Shown piece after piece: positions 47,990 to 61,316 of a stretch of DNA of 64,000 nt; position 1 is the stretch's first letter; every line of letters begins with the position of its first letter. Position numbers and translations under genes: made by a program. This DNA is from Dermatophagoides farinae. Lineage: Eukaryota; Arthropoda; Arachnida; Sarcoptiformes; Pyroglyphidae. The notes below the pieces were generated by a model that saw nothing but the letters and a program-made list of their open reading frames with translations, made no database searches and was not told the origin of the DNA. The stretch spans positions 3,969,501-4,033,500 of the forward strand of contig NC_134683.1 of NCBI RefSeq assembly GCF_024713945.1. Reading direction: 5' to 3'.

Positions 47990-48421
47990 CTTGATTCGTA
48001 CATGTAATACGACATTTAAAAACAGCTGATTGTCCTTCTTTCACAGTGATATCTTTGAGTTTTTCAATTATTTTTGGTTCTTCTTCCGGAAAACTTTCCA
48101 CCGACAATGGTTCAGCTTCTTCAACGAATACTTCAGCAATACAACGTGCTTCACCAACATTATTCATTGCAACACATTCATAGGAACCAGAATCATCGAC
48201 ATGGGCATCCAATACAACCAATGTATATTGATCTTCATGTTCAACGATACGATGTTTTTTATCCTCTTGTATACGTTGTCCATTTTTAGCCCAAAATACA
48301 TTCATCGGTTGTGAACCATTAATTTTTGCGTCCAACGTGATGACCAAACCGGATTTTGTTCGTATACATTGTATGGTTTTCGTAAAACTTGGTGGCACAT
48401 CATCGGATTTTTTACGCATTT
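47990..48421 (-). CDS. sls: Exon E7: one complete Ig domain and the start of the next
   Basis: Acceptor AAAAACAG|AAATGCG and donor AATCAAG|GTAATG. The two leading bases complete a Glu codon with E6. The complete domain runs from PPSFTKTI through NVFWAKNG to DDSGSYECVAMNNVGE. A short acidic linker (EEAEPLSVESFPEEEP) leads to a second domain that breaks off after its first Cys strand (AVFKCRITCTNQ) and continues in E8. Confidence 0.87.
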
Positions 48422-48494
48422 CTGTTTTTTTTTTTGAGTAAAAAATTATCATTATTTTCATCATTGAATAAATTGAACCTAATCATCATCTTAC

Positions 48495-48624
48495 CTTCAA
48501 CAATCAAATTTGCCGAACATTTAGCGATTCCACCATCATTTCGTACTGCAACACTGAATACACCGGAATCTTCCAGGAATACTTCCTGTATGATTAATGT
48601 GGATTTAAATTCTTCATTTATGAT
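48495..48624 (-). CDS. sls: Exon E6: second half of the Ig domain begun in E5
   Basis: Acceptor CACACACAG|ATCAT and donor TTGAAG|GTAAGA; starts in phase 0 and leaves one base. It encodes the D-G strands, including LEDSGVFSVAVRNDGG, the Ig F-strand signature with Val in place of the usual Cys. The upstream intron (48625-48704) is 80 bp. Without this exon the E5 Ig domain would be cut off after its D strand. Confidence 0.82.
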
Positions 48625-48704
48625 CTGTGTGTGTGAATGAAAATGAAATTGAATTTAGTTTTTTCTAATTTTCTTGACAACAATCATCATCATTGAAACA
48701 TTAC

Positions 48705-49357
48705 CTTAAAATCATCTGAACATTGAATTTCAAAATTCTCTCTATACCATGTTACTTCTGGAGTTGGTTTCCCTGAAAATTCACATTCAAATCGTGCTTG
48801 ATTACGTTCCACACAACGACATGGTTTAATTTTCTTTATAAATCTTGGTCCAATTATAATGGCTTGTGGTGGTTTTTTCGTGGCAATTTTACGTTCAGCT
48901 GTCATCATTTTATGTTCTTGATCAATTGAACTTGTTTCTTTAATTTTTCTGGTTATCTCAGTTTGATCACGAATTTCTTTTTGTGTTTGTTTCTGTTCTT
49001 TTGTTACAACTTCACGTCCATGTACTAATGTTTCGGCTTGTTGTTGTTGATCTGGTGTAATAGAAATAGTCGATTTTGGTTTTGGTGAAGAAATTATTTT
49101 AAATTTCTTTTTTGGTTCCATTTCCATGGCAGGTTTCATTGCTGTGGTTGTTTCATCTTTACAATAAGTTGCATCCGCTTTTATCGGTACATAATCAACA
49201 AGATGTTCACGTATTTTTATCCGTTCACCATCTTCAGATTGTTCAGTGTACCAAACAATTTCTTCTTTTTTATCACTAATACGTTCTTCAAACACATTTT
49301 CTGTTTCAAGTTCTTTACGTGATTTTTGATATTTTTCCATATTATCATCATAATTAG
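48705..49357 (-). CDS. sls: Exon E5: charged unique region and first half of an Ig domain
   Basis: Acceptor ATATATAG|CTAATT and donor TTTAAG|GTAATG; phases fit E4 (one base, making Thr) and E6 (phase 0). The first about 170 residues are a non-repetitive, charged, Lys/Glu/Thr-rich linker. An Ig domain then begins at GPRFIKKIKPCRCVE, with its first Cys in RFECEFSG and its Trp in PEVTWYRE. The domain is finished by E6. This long linker separates the kettin array from the later Ig cluster and has no function I can name from sequence. Confidence 0.87.
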
Positions 49358-49426
49358 CTATATATGAAATGAAATGAATGAATTCGAGAATGAGAATATC
49401 AAAAATAATTAATTAGTTTCACTTAC

Positions 49427-52400
49427 TTTTTGGTGAATGTTTCAAAATGGCACGATAATCAGCATTTCTTGGACGAACTTCCAACATTGTCGATGCACTA
49501 ACTTCACCAAGATTATTTTTTGCAATTACTTCGATTTTTCCTTGATCATATTGTCGAGTTTTTGGAATTTCCAAATGATGTATACCATCATAGCGAATTT
49601 TATATCGTGATCCATTCGGTATTGGTTTACCATTCAATGTCCATATAACTCGAGGTTTTGGATAACCAATTATACGACAACAGAATCGTGCCACATCACC
49701 TTCCAATACGCACAGTGGTTCAGGATTCTGTACAAATGTTGGTGCCATATTTTCACGTCGATCATCTGGTGATACAAAATCCGGTGTTCTTGGTATTTGT
49801 TGCTGCTGTTGATCAAGATCCTGAATTCTTTCGAATGCAGCTGACATTTCTTTTGGTATTTGTGGTTTAAAATCCAATTTTTTTCGAGGACGTACTTCTA
49901 CTAAACACATGATTTGATCTTCACCACGTGGTGATTTTGCAACACATGTATAGTGGCCAGAATCTTCTAAGTCAGCCGAAATAATATCCAATGAAATGTA
50001 GCCAAAATCATTAATAGTTTTATGTCGATGACCTGAACGTAATGGTTCCTGATTATGTAACCATTCAATTTTCATTTCACCGTCACCAAATGGTTCAATA
50101 CGACTATCAAAATGGATATTTTCACCTTCATTTATGATTATTTTTTCCACTAATGATTTTGTAAAATGTGGTGCCATTAATTGTTTTTGTTGCTGTTGCT
50201 GTGGTGATGTTATTGTTGTTGATGTTGAAATAGTTGGTTGTAATTGACTATCATAAACAATATTGGATTCTGGTTTAACAACCAGATTAAATGCAAATGT
50301 ATCACTACCATGATGATTACTAGCGACACATTGATATGTACCACAATCACGATCAAATAGCCAATCAATATCCAATACAACGAAACCAAAATCATTGATT
50401 GAATGTATACGTGAACTTGTAATTAATGGTTTACCATCAAGAAACCATTCAATAGTAAGATCAGGATCATTTGACGGTTCAACACGACAATCCACATGTA
50501 ATGCATCACCTTCTTTTCTGTGGATAGTGGATTCAATTTTACCGAAAAATTTTGGCATCGGAAATTCTCGTTGATCATCAGCATCGGATTTACGAATAAA
50601 TTGTTGATTCATGATACGTTGTTCCAATGATTGTAATGTTCGGCTGTGTTCCACCGGTAATTGTGTTTCCATTATGACATTTTTTGTTTTTTCCACATTT
50701 ATTTGACTTTTAATTGAATCTCGGCCATATTGATTAGTGGCAACACATTCATAGACACCAGAATCACGTGCATATGCTTCAATGATTTCTAGCACAACAT
50801 AACCAAAATCACTGATTGTACGAAATCTTGATCCAGTTGTAAATGGTTTTCCATTGACAAACCATTCAACATTCATTGTTGGATCACCAATCGGTGTTAA
50901 ACGGGATTCCAAATGAATAAAATCATGTTCTTTCATATTCAGATCAGTTAATTGATCAAGAAATCGTGGTTTTTGTTGTTTTGTACTACTGAAAATCTGT
51001 GCTTTATCCATCGTTGTTGTATGTTGTAATATTTGGCTATCATAAACAATATTACGGCTATCGTGACAGAAAATACGTGTAGAAAGTACAGCTTCACCAA
51101 CATTATTGGTAGCACGAACTGTATAAAGACCACTATCTTCTGGACAGACTGGACTTATTTCCAAGATGACAAAACCAAATTCACTTATTGTACGGATTCG
51201 ATTTGATGCACGTAATGGTTGATTATCTTTATACCATTCAATTGATAATGATGGATCTGATGAAGGTGTTACACGTGTTTCCAAATGAACACAATCACCT
51301 TCTTTCAGATTTGTTTGATCATTTAATGGTAATTCAAATTTTGGTGATTCATAACGTGTTTCCACTTCTCGTTGTATGTGTGTTGTTCTACTACTGACAA
51401 CACGATCAATATAATTGATTGTTGGCACTGTTTCACCTGGTAGTAGTATTTGTTGCTGTTGATCTCTTGATTGTACATTAACACGTGTTTGTACACGATC
51501 GGTACCAAATTGATTGGTGGCACGTATTTCATAAATACCACTATCTTCTTCATAAAGATAGACAATATCCAGTATTGCAAAACTAAATTCATTTATTGTT
51601 TGAAAACGTTCACTTGCCACCAATGGTTTTCCATCCCTTAAGAAGTCAATTTGTACTGTACCATCAAATGGTTGATAATCACTTTCCAAATGGACACTTT
51701 GTCCTTCCCAAACATTAATTTGTTCAGGTAATTTACGATTAAATTTTGGCGCCACTTGTTGTGGCCTTGGCATCATTTGTAATGTTGATTGATATTTTGG
51801 ATCCAACATTGCACCATGATCAATATTACTTGTTGGTTGACAATCAAGATTAAATTTTAATGTATCAATACCGTACTTGTTAGTAGCTACAAGTAGATAT
51901 TCACCAGAATCTTTTGGTTCTACTTTTGATATTTCCAACACTACGTAACCAAAATCACCGGTTGTTTTGATTCTTGAACTTTGTTGTAATGGTTGGCCAT
52001 TATGAAACCATTCTAATTGTATATCATGTGGTATTACGGTTGTTGCAACATGAATACTTTCACCTTCCACTACTTGAATGTCTTCATTTAATGGTTGTTG
52101 AAATTGTGGTTTTTCTTGTTGTGGCTGTGGATGTGGTTGCTGGATCATTGGTTCATTGATCATCGTTTCAATCAGATTAACCTGGAAATTTTGTTGTGAA
52201 TAACCTTTATCATTTCTAGCGATACATGCATATGTTCCACCGTCATCACGATTACAATCATTAATCTCCAGGATAGCAAAACCAAATCCATGAAACGTTG
52301 TGATACGATTACCGATTTTTAGCTCGGTTTCATTATGATACCATTCAATTTGCATTGATGAATCATTCATCGGATCAACTTTGACTTCAAGATGAAGACT

Positions 52401-55400
52401 TGAACCTTCATTCAGAAAAATTTCCGTATCTGTTAACGGTATAATTGATGGCAATTTATCGTGGATTTCGTCATCAATTGTCGTTGTCGTTGTTTGTTCG
52501 TAGAATAATGATTCCCTGACAATATTTGATTCACTTGGCTGTACATATACCTGTGTGGTTGTATATGATTCACCTTGATTATTTGATGCACGACATTTAT
52601 AAAGTCCAGAATCTTTTGGTTCAGATTTTTTGATTGTTAAAAGAATTTTACCCGATTCTTGTTTCAGATTTATTCTTGGTGATGAACCATTTAATGGTAC
52701 GCCATTTAGAAACCATTCAATTTTACTGGTTGTATCATCTGATATTTCACAATTCAATTCCAAATCATTACCTTCACGTATTCGGATTTCATTTGGTAAT
52801 GATCGTATAAATTTGGGTGAAGATGGAAATTCTTTTTCTGGCTGTGTAGCAGTGGTGGTGGTAATAGTCGATGTATATTTTTGTTGTTGTTTTTCAATTT
52901 TTTCAATTGCTTTCATTCCTTTCATACCGGCAGGATGTACCGGTTGATAATCAACATTAGTTGTCGGTATTACATTCAATGATGCTGTTGAAGTGGATTC
53001 ACCAAAATTATTTGCCACTTTTACCGTATAGATACCAGAATCTTGTGGTTTAACGGAATCAATTTCAATACGTACATATCCGAATTCATGTTGTACGAGA
53101 ATTCGATTTCCTACTTGAATTTCACGTCCATTATGTAGAATACGGAATTCTAAATTTGGATCTTGTATTGGCTGTTGTACGTTACATTCAAATGTAACAT
53201 TTTGACCTTCTGGTATGACCATATTCTGTATATGATTTGTAAAATAAGGAGGTTGACCTCCTTGTTGTTGTGGTCGTATTTCTAATTGACCTGTTGATTT
53301 ATGAATCTTTGATGGATGTTGTTCCAATTGTTCGATGGTTTTCAATGTTTCCGGAAAAAATGATCCAGTTTCAATGCGGTTACTATCTTTTATTTTGATC
53401 GTACAAGAATTGGTTGCCTCTCCAAATTGATTTACAGCTCGACAAGTATAAACACCAGTATCTTCACTTTTTGCGCCAATAATTTCCAAAATGACGAGAC
53501 CAAAATCAAAATTCGATGTAATACGTGAACCAAGTGTTAATATTTGGCCATTTTTATACCATTCAATTGTTAGTTTTTCATCCATCTCAGGTTCAACACG
53601 TGTTTCTAGCCTTATATAATCACCTTCATTACCATTATCGATACTATTCAAATGTTTGGTAAATTTTGGTGGTTCACCCATTGATGGCTGCTGTTGAATT
53701 GGTTGTCGATGTGAGCCACGTTTAAATTTTTCCAAATATTGAATCTGTTTATATGTTTCTGGATGTTGACATTGTGTATCGATTGCTGGAAATGTATTCA
53801 CACGTAATTGATGTGATGAAATTGCTTCACCAGATTCGTTGGCAATTTTCAACATATAAACACCACTATCATCTTCACAGGCGGAAGCAATTTCCAAAAA
53901 AACATAACCAAAATCATTTGATGTTGCAATTCTTGAACTTGGTGATAATTCTTGGCCATTTTTATACCATTGATATGTCATTGTTGAATCACCAATCGGT
54001 GTTACTTGACATTCCAAACATACGCGATCATTTTCATTCACCATGTTTGGACCACGAATTGGTACGAAAAAATTCGGTTTCTCCATTCGTTGCTGTTGAT
54101 CATGATCTGATCTGGTGGCTCTTAAATTACGTTCCAAATATTGAATGGTTTTCAATGATTCAACATTTGTTGTGTCGGTGATGACGGATTTTTCCGACGG
54201 TATTTCCAATGTACATAGTGTATGTGCTTCACCTAATTCATTTGTTGCTCTTACTGTATAGGTGCCTGAATCTTTCGATTCAACTTTATGAATATCCAAT
54301 GAAATGTAACCAAAATCATTGATATGATGATAACGAGAACTATGCTGTAATGGTCGGCCATTTTTATACCATTCCACGTTCATTGATGGATCACCCACCG
54401 GTATTAGACGACATTCAAGATGAGCATTTGATCCTTCCCTTACATTATAAACATTATGTAATGGTTGTGTAAATATTGGTTTTTGTTGTGTTTTGCCATC
54501 ATCTACATCGGTTACTCGATGAGCTTGTTGTTGTTCCAGGATATTTAATTTTTTCAATGTTTCACCATACATTGTATCAGTTTGAATGGATTTTATTGGT
54601 CTTACTTGCAGATTGATATTATCTTCAATTTGTCCTAAACGATTTGATATACGAAATTTATATGTGCCCATATCTTCTGGATTCATTGAATGAATATCCA
54701 ATGCTATGTAACCAAATTCACAAAGTGTACGAAAACGTGAACCAGTTTTTAATGGTCGGCCATCATGCAATATTTCAACCACCATGTCTGGATCATTAAT
54801 CGGTTCAATTTGACATTCAATATGACAATTATCACCTTCGGTCAGTTGAGTATTATTGGCACGAAGTTTTGAAACAAAATGTGGTGCCGCGGTCATGTCC
54901 ATTTGTTCATAATCAATTCTAGTGGTTCGTTGTACATGTTTTTCTAACATTTGGATTTTTTCCAATCCTTCCGGATGAATTGTATCGAAAATGATATTTC
55001 TTTTTTCCTTGACAATTATATTTGATGTTTGTATCACTTCACCAGATGCATTCGATATCCGTACGGTATATGTACCGGAATCTTCTGGATAAACATAAAG
55101 AATCCTTAGAGCGATATAACCAAATTCATGAATAACAACAAAACGATGACCAGTTTTAATAGGAACTCCATCATGTGACCATTCAATAATCATCGTTGAA
55201 TCATTCACTGGTTCAGCTGTCAATTCTAAACACACAGAATCACCTTCATTTAATTCATGTGAATTACGCAATGGTCGAATAATTCTTGGCCGTATTGGTT
55301 GATCAAAAATTTCTTGTTCTTGTTTCACACGTGTATGGCGTTCAATTTGTTGAATTCGAGCCAATGATTCATCATGTATGGTTGATGTATCGATAATTTT

Positions 55401-58400
55401 TCGACTTTTCACCTGTACATTGCAATGAATACGATCTTCACCAAGATCATTTGTGGCACGACATTCATAACGGCCACTATCTTCTGGATAAGCGTATAGA
55501 ATTTGCAATGAAACATAACCAAAATCATTCAATGTACGAAATCGGTGACCACATTTCAGTAATTGATCATTGAGATACCAATCAACTTTCATTGTTGGAT
55601 CATTTATAGGCGTAAGCGTACTTTCCACATACAATGGTTGTCCTTCCATTAGTTCACTTAGTTCTGGTAATTTTTGACCAAATTTCGGTTGATCAATAAT
55701 CACATAATCATCTTCAATTTTTTTCTTTTTATGTGCTGATGATGTACGTTCAAGAATCTGAATTTTTTCCAAACTTTGTGGTTGTTGACTACCACGTAGT
55801 ATTGTATCACGTTCAATAACTGTTAAATGGATACTATCTTCAACCATGCCAAGATGATTTGTGACACGTATACGATATTCACCGGAATCTTCAGCAGTAA
55901 CTTTCAATATATCTAATGTTATGAAACCAAAATCAAACAATGTATGATAACGATTTCCAACGGGCATTGGTCGGCCATTATGAAACCATTCAACATTCAT
56001 TGTTTCATCACGCGATGGTTCCACAACACATTGAAAATGTGCTGCCATTCCTTCTTCTAATTGACGTGTTCCTTTCAATGAATGTTTAAATGTTGGTCGT
56101 GTTTGTCCGGTGATATCATCTTCAATTTCTTTACGTTTAAATGTTTTCGTTTCTAATGTCGAGAATTTTGCTACCGTTCCTGGATGTATTGTATCATTGA
56201 TAATTGTATCGGTTGCTTGTACTGTTAACGTAGCGGAAACACTATCTTCACCATTAGCATTACGTGCTCTACATGTGTAGGTACCAGAATCATATGGTGT
56301 TAATTCTTTAATATCCAATGATACATAACCAAAATCATTTATAAATGAAATTCTTGAACTTGATTTCAATGATTGTCCATTTAAAAACCATTCCACATGG
56401 AGATTTTCATCACCAATGGGCACCAATCGTGTTTCAAAATGAACACGTTCATTTTCAATACGTTTAGCTGATTGTAATGGTTGCAAGAATTTTGGTGGTT
56501 CAGTTATCAGTGTTTCACGTTCAAATCGTTGTTCATGACGCAATTCTAAACGACGTATACTTTGCATACTAATTTCATTCAATGATCTTGTATCAAGATT
56601 TGCAGTTGGCATACAATAAATATTACATGATTTTGTTACCGTACCATATTTATTGGTTGCTTTCAATGTATACAATCCACTGTCTTCCGGATAAACGCAA
56701 AGAATATCCAGACAAACATAACCAAAATCACAAATCTCTACAAATCGTGATCCTTTTCTCAATAGTTCATTATCTTTATACCATTCCACCACAAGATCTG
56801 GATCATCCATTGGTTGTACATAACATTCTAAATGAATTTTTTGTCCTTCAATCGTATGGATATCTTTCATCGAAGTGGATTTTATTCTTGGTGCTTGTTG
56901 TTGTTGTCCAGAAATTTCTTCATCATCTCGATGTTTTGTTTTTGTTATTGGTTCATGAAATTGTATGTCCGTTTCAAGATTTTCTTCATAACAAACAATT
57001 GTAGTGGACATTTCATCGAAACCAGATTCATTCGATACACGACATGTATACAAACCAGAATCATTTGGTTGTGTTTTCAATATTTTCAATACAACATAAT
57101 CAAAATGATAATATGGTTGAAAACGATTACCAACGGTTAATGGTTTGCCATTGAAAAACCAATCAATTGCTAGATTTGGATCTAATGTCGGTTCGATACG
57201 ACTTTCCAGACATGCTGTTTTACCTTCTGGTATTGTAACATTATTCATTTTAGTAACAAATTTGGGTTTTGGAAATATTTCACGTGGTTCCGTTGTGGTT
57301 AGAATTGGTGGTGGCGGACCAGTTGTAACCGGATACACTTCTTGATAATAAGCTCTTTGTGGTACAATTTGTTCATACTGATCTGTTGTCACTGTTGTTT
57401 TTGTTGTATCAAACCATTCTTGTTTGGTTTGCATCCGTTGACTTTCATCAAAATATGAATAAACAGGTGGCGGTGGTATAGCTGGTGCTATATGAATTGG
57501 TAATGCAGGACGTGGTGGTGGTGGAATTTCTGGTGGTTGTGTTTGTTCTACACCAGGAATTCTTACAATCGAAACATTAGCCGATGATACAGCCTGGCCA
57601 TAATGATTACGTACACAACAGGTATATTCACCACCATCATTTATGTTAACCGTTTCAATCATCATCGAAATACAGCCAAAATCAAATTTTTGATGATGTC
57701 GTTGAGTGAATACAACCGGTACTTTATCAAGATACCATTCAATTTTCAAATTTGGATCATTAACTGGTTCAATAAATGCTTCCATATAGACATTTTCACC
57801 TTCACTATACATTAATGGTGGTATCTGTAACGGTATACGAAATATTGGTGCCATACCAGTGGTCATTTTTGGCACTGCTACAGATTTAATTGGTGGCTGC
57901 TTTGTTTGTACCTGTGGTGATGGCTGAAATTGCATCACCGGTGGTGATGATTCTTGTTTCATTGCTATTACCGGTGGTTGTGGTGGTGGTGGTGGTTGTG
58001 TATGCGTATAGAATTCTTGTGTAGCTAGAACAGTTTCTTTTGTTGTCATTGTGTCCATTTGTTGTTGTTGTTGAAATTTTAAATATTGATCATCCATTTT
58101 TACTGGTTCTTTTACGCGTAACTCACCAATTGTTTCAGCTTGACCTAATGAATTTTTTACTGTACATTTATATACGCCACAATCTTCTGTGGCTAAATCA
58201 TTGATACAAATTGATACTAAACCACGATTATAAAGAATTTGTATTTTTGGTGTTGGCAAAATTATTTGTTCATCTTTCACTATATAAACTTCAAGATTTG
58301 GATCATCATTTGGTTCAACTAATGCTTCAAAACGAATTGTGTCACCTTTTGTAGTATCAATTAAATTTTGAAAATGTTTTTTAAAATATGGACGTATTTG

Positions 58401-60205
58401 TCGAATATCAACAATCGAAGCAGCAGTTGGACTATAAACATGTTCTTCACGTGTATGTTTACGAATTTTACTTGTTGCTGTTGTCGTTGTTTGTTGTTGT
58501 TGTTGTTGTGTTTCCGTTTCCACTTGTTGATGTTTTTTCTCAATAATTGGTTTTGGTGCTGGTGGTGGTGGTGGTGGTTCAAGCGGATTCACATGAATCG
58601 ATGCAGTTGATGTAGCTTCATTGGCACCATTAATGGCTCTGACCATATAGACGCCGCTATCAGATTCACGTAGATCAACAATAACCAATGAAATATAACC
58701 AAAATTAAATTTAGAACTTATTCGTTCATTAGATATTAATGGTTGTCCATTTAGATACCATTCTATACGCATATTTGGATCATTTACTGGTGTGATTTGT
58801 GCTTCCAATAATATTGTTGCACCTTGTGTGGTCAAAATTTGTGATTGTAATGGCCGTACAAAATGTGGTGCAATTTTTCCTATACGATTCTTCTACTTCT
58901 TTTTGATAACTATAAAATTCTGAATCTTCAATTTGTTGGTATTTTTGTCGATATTCTTCGTCTTTTTCCTCCTGTTGTTTCGCTTGTTGCTTTTGTTGTG
59001 ATATAGTCGTCTCTTTTTGTTTTTCTTGTTCTGGTTTCACTTGTTGTTGTATTGGTTTTTCTGGTTTTGCTGTTGTTGTTGTTGTGGCTGGTACTGGTGC
59101 TGGTGCTGGTGCTGCTATTGTATCGGCACATTTCAATGTAGCCGATGTTTGTGCATCACCATATTGATTCGTTACTTTACATGTGATGATACCAGAATCT
59201 TCTGGCTGTACATTTAATATTGTTAAGGCAATATAACCATATTTATCTGTAATAATAAATCGTTCACTATTTTCCAATAGTTTATCATTGAGAAACCATT
59301 CAATTTTCATATTTGAATAATCAGCTGCTTTTAAATATGCTTCAAAATGTCCAGTCATTCCTTTTTGGAGATTAACATCACGTAAATGTGTTGCAAATAT
59401 TGGTTTTGTTTTACGTTCTTCATATGTAATGAAATCACGTTGTTCTGGTGGTATTTCTTCATAATATCGCTGAACATGTCTCAAGATAATTGTTTCTGAT
59501 TGTTGTCCTGGTTCTGGTTCAATTCGACGATGTGTTTTTGGTAGATTCAATCTCAATGGTTCACCTTGCAACAGAGTTTTCTGATCAGATTCAATATTTA
59601 AACGTGCACGTGTTGCAACTGTGCCGCCTTGATTCTGTGCTGTACATTGATACCAGCCAGAATCACGTGCCGAAACATTATTCAAATATAATGATGATGA
59701 ACATTGATCCGAACGAATTTCAACGGCCGGTGGATTTGGATCAATTTGTATACCATCTTTTTGCCACGTCAAAATTGGTGATGGTGTTCCAACAGCACGA
59801 CAATGAAAGACAATTGATTCACCAGCCTTGATTGTGGTATTTTGAAATCTTTCAACAAATTTCGGTGATACCGTTGGTTCTTTTTCCAACACCAATAATC
59901 GTACTGTAAATGCTGATTGGCCATTTTGATTTGAAGCAACGCATTTATAAAGGCCAGAATCTTGTGGATCAGCTCCCATTATTAATAATGCATGACTACC
60001 TTCTTCATTTACTACTAATTTAAAATGTTCACAATCAAATAATTGTCGACCATCTTTGAACCATGTGATTTCCGGTTCTGGGCGTCCACTAACACGTAAT
60101 TCGAATCGTACAATTTGATTTTCCATTGCTTCCATATCATATGGAATTAGATAGAAATTTGGCCGTATACCACTTATGATTGGCAATTCATCTACGGTAT
60201 CAGCA
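49427..60205 (-). CDS. sls: Exon E4: 10.8 kb kettin-type exon with about 26 Ig domains
   Basis: A single uninterrupted exon encodes about 3,590 residues once a one-base frame break at 58880-58895 is allowed for. I count 26 Ig-like domains: two ordinary I-set domains first, then about 23 of the longer kettin type (inserted PxxDPxMxxEWYxNG, then DFGYVxLxI, then EDSGxYxCxATNxxG), and a last short domain before 49500. Many domains are joined by about 35-residue linkers with the kettin signature D(T/S)xHPExLxxIQxLE, for example near 55380, 54960 and 53760. In Drosophila and Bombyx, kettin modules of this kind bind actin and alpha-actinin and lie at the Z-disc and adjacent I-band. Acceptor ATTTTCAG|TGCTG and donor CCAAAAA|GTAAGT fit both neighbours in phase. 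The domain near 58150-58350 lacks the core Trp. Some domains lack one or both canonical Cys residues, as is common in kettin. Confidence 0.93.
58880..58895 (-). other. Single-base frame break inside E4
   Basis: The upstream frame reads SYQKEVEES and then degenerates, hitting a stop near 58780. A second frame opens at 58892 and immediately reads RIGKIAPHFVRPL, a normal A-strand start of the next kettin Ig domain. No intron fits in the overlap. Removing one base makes the exon length agree with the phases of both flanking introns. An assembly or sequencing error is most likely; a real allele-specific break is possible. Confidence 0.85.
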
Positions 60206-60270
60206 CTGAAAATGTAACAAAAAAAATTAATTAATTACCGCAAACACTACCGATCCATACTACCACCCAC

Positions 60271-60866
60271 CTTCTTGATGTTGTAGTTTGTCGTTGTTGT
60301 GTTATTGTTGTTGTTGTTGTTTTCGTCGTCATAGTTTGTTGTTGTTGTGTATTTATACCACCGGACATCAGGTTAGTTCCAGTTGCATTTGTTGGTTTCG
60401 ATTGCGGTTTTGTATAGATATCATCTTCAATAAAATAATGTACATTCAGATTGATTGAAAATGTTGCTGATCCATGATTATTTTCAGCAAGAATTGTATA
60501 ACTTCCGGCATCTTCATTTAATAATCGTGAAATATGTAATCGTACAATATCATTATCATAACTTATTCGACATTTATTCTCTATCTGTGGCATTGGTTGA
60601 CCATTTTTGAACCAATAAATTTTCGGTATCGGATTACCACCGACACGAATATCGAATACAAGATCATCATTTTCATAACAAACAATATCTTTTGGTTTTT
60701 CAATAATTTCAGGTGCCGATTCCACCATATCCGTACGGCGTTGATCACTTTGTTGATTTAATCGATTAAAATGTTCATCACGTTCAAATAATGAACATTT
60801 ATTATGGCGAAATTCGTCATTTTTGATTAGATCGTTTTCGAATTTTTCGCAATCAAAATTTGATTT
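60271..60866 (-). CDS. sls: Exon E3: linker, Ig domain 2 and Thr/Gln-rich tail
   Basis: The acceptor is CTTTTCAG|AAATC and the donor CAAGAAG|GTGGGT. It opens in phase 0 and leaves two bases that join E4 to make a Ser codon. A charged linker (about residues 1-60) leads into an I-set Ig domain with IYWFKNGQPMP and the signature EDAGSYTILAENNHGS. The canonical second Cys is replaced by Ile in this YTI motif. The tail is low-complexity Thr/Gln. A possible later donor (TTTGCG|GTAATT) would break the phase with E4, so I chose the GTGGGT site. Confidence 0.83.
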
Positions 60867-60885
60867 CTGAAAAGTCGCGAGAGAG

Positions 60886-60960
<75 letters not shown>

Positions 60961-60998
60961 GAAACCAAGAATATTAATTCGGAATCAGAATTGCTTAC
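60867..60998 (-). other. Intron 2 containing a long CT microsatellite, stop-free and a multiple of three
   Basis: GTAAGC donor at 60998 and TTTTCAG acceptor at 60867 flank 132 bp. Most of the 3' half on the coding strand is a (TC)n run that would act as an oversized polypyrimidine tract. Because the length is 44 codons and no stop occurs, an ORF finder reads straight through and yields a spurious Ser-Leu stretch. That stretch is unlike any neighbouring protein sequence, so I call it intronic. Confidence 0.8.
60891..60957. repeat. (GA)n dinucleotide microsatellite
   Basis: A perfect GA/CT run of about 33 units inside intron 2 of the titin gene. It should be length-polymorphic. On the transcribed sense strand it is CT and lies 25-91 bases upstream of the AG acceptor. 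Confidence 0.97.
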
Positions 60999-61242
60999 CA
61001 TATCGATTTGACGTGTCAAACGATTCAATTGAAAATCATGTAATTCTTTGAATGAATCAAATTGTCTAGTTGCCATTTCTGGTTTATTATCTTTTTTATC
61101 ACCTTTTTTAATTACCGCTATAATTGATGATTCACCAGCCACATTGCTGGCAATACAAACATATTCACCATCATCGATTTCGTGAAAATTTTTTATAATT
61201 AATGAATGATATCCGGTTTGTGGATTATTTGAAATGAGATAT
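60999..61242 (-). CDS. sls: Exon E2: second half of Ig domain 1
   Basis: Acceptor TTGAAG|ATATC and donor ATATG|GTAAGC bound the exon; it takes one base to finish the E1 codon and ends in phase 0. It encodes the D-G strands of Ig 1 with the usual C-terminal signature DDGEYVCIASNVAGES (Asp, Tyr-x-Cys, Asn-x-x-Gly). A charged linker follows that ends in a helical-looking segment (FKELHDFQLNRLTRQID). The intron between E1 and E2 is 74 bp and splits the Ig domain in the middle, as also happens in E5/E6, E7/E8 and E9/E10. Confidence 0.85.
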
Positions 61243-61316
61243 CTTCAATAAAAAAAATGGGAAAAAAATTCAATAATCAATACAATCGATAATTAAACAA
61301 TCGATACACTACTTAC

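Noticed and set aside
58361-58582. His/Asn/Gln-rich minus-strand frame overlapping the kettin exon
   Set aside because: Off-frame reading of the CAA-rich linker between two kettin Ig domains.
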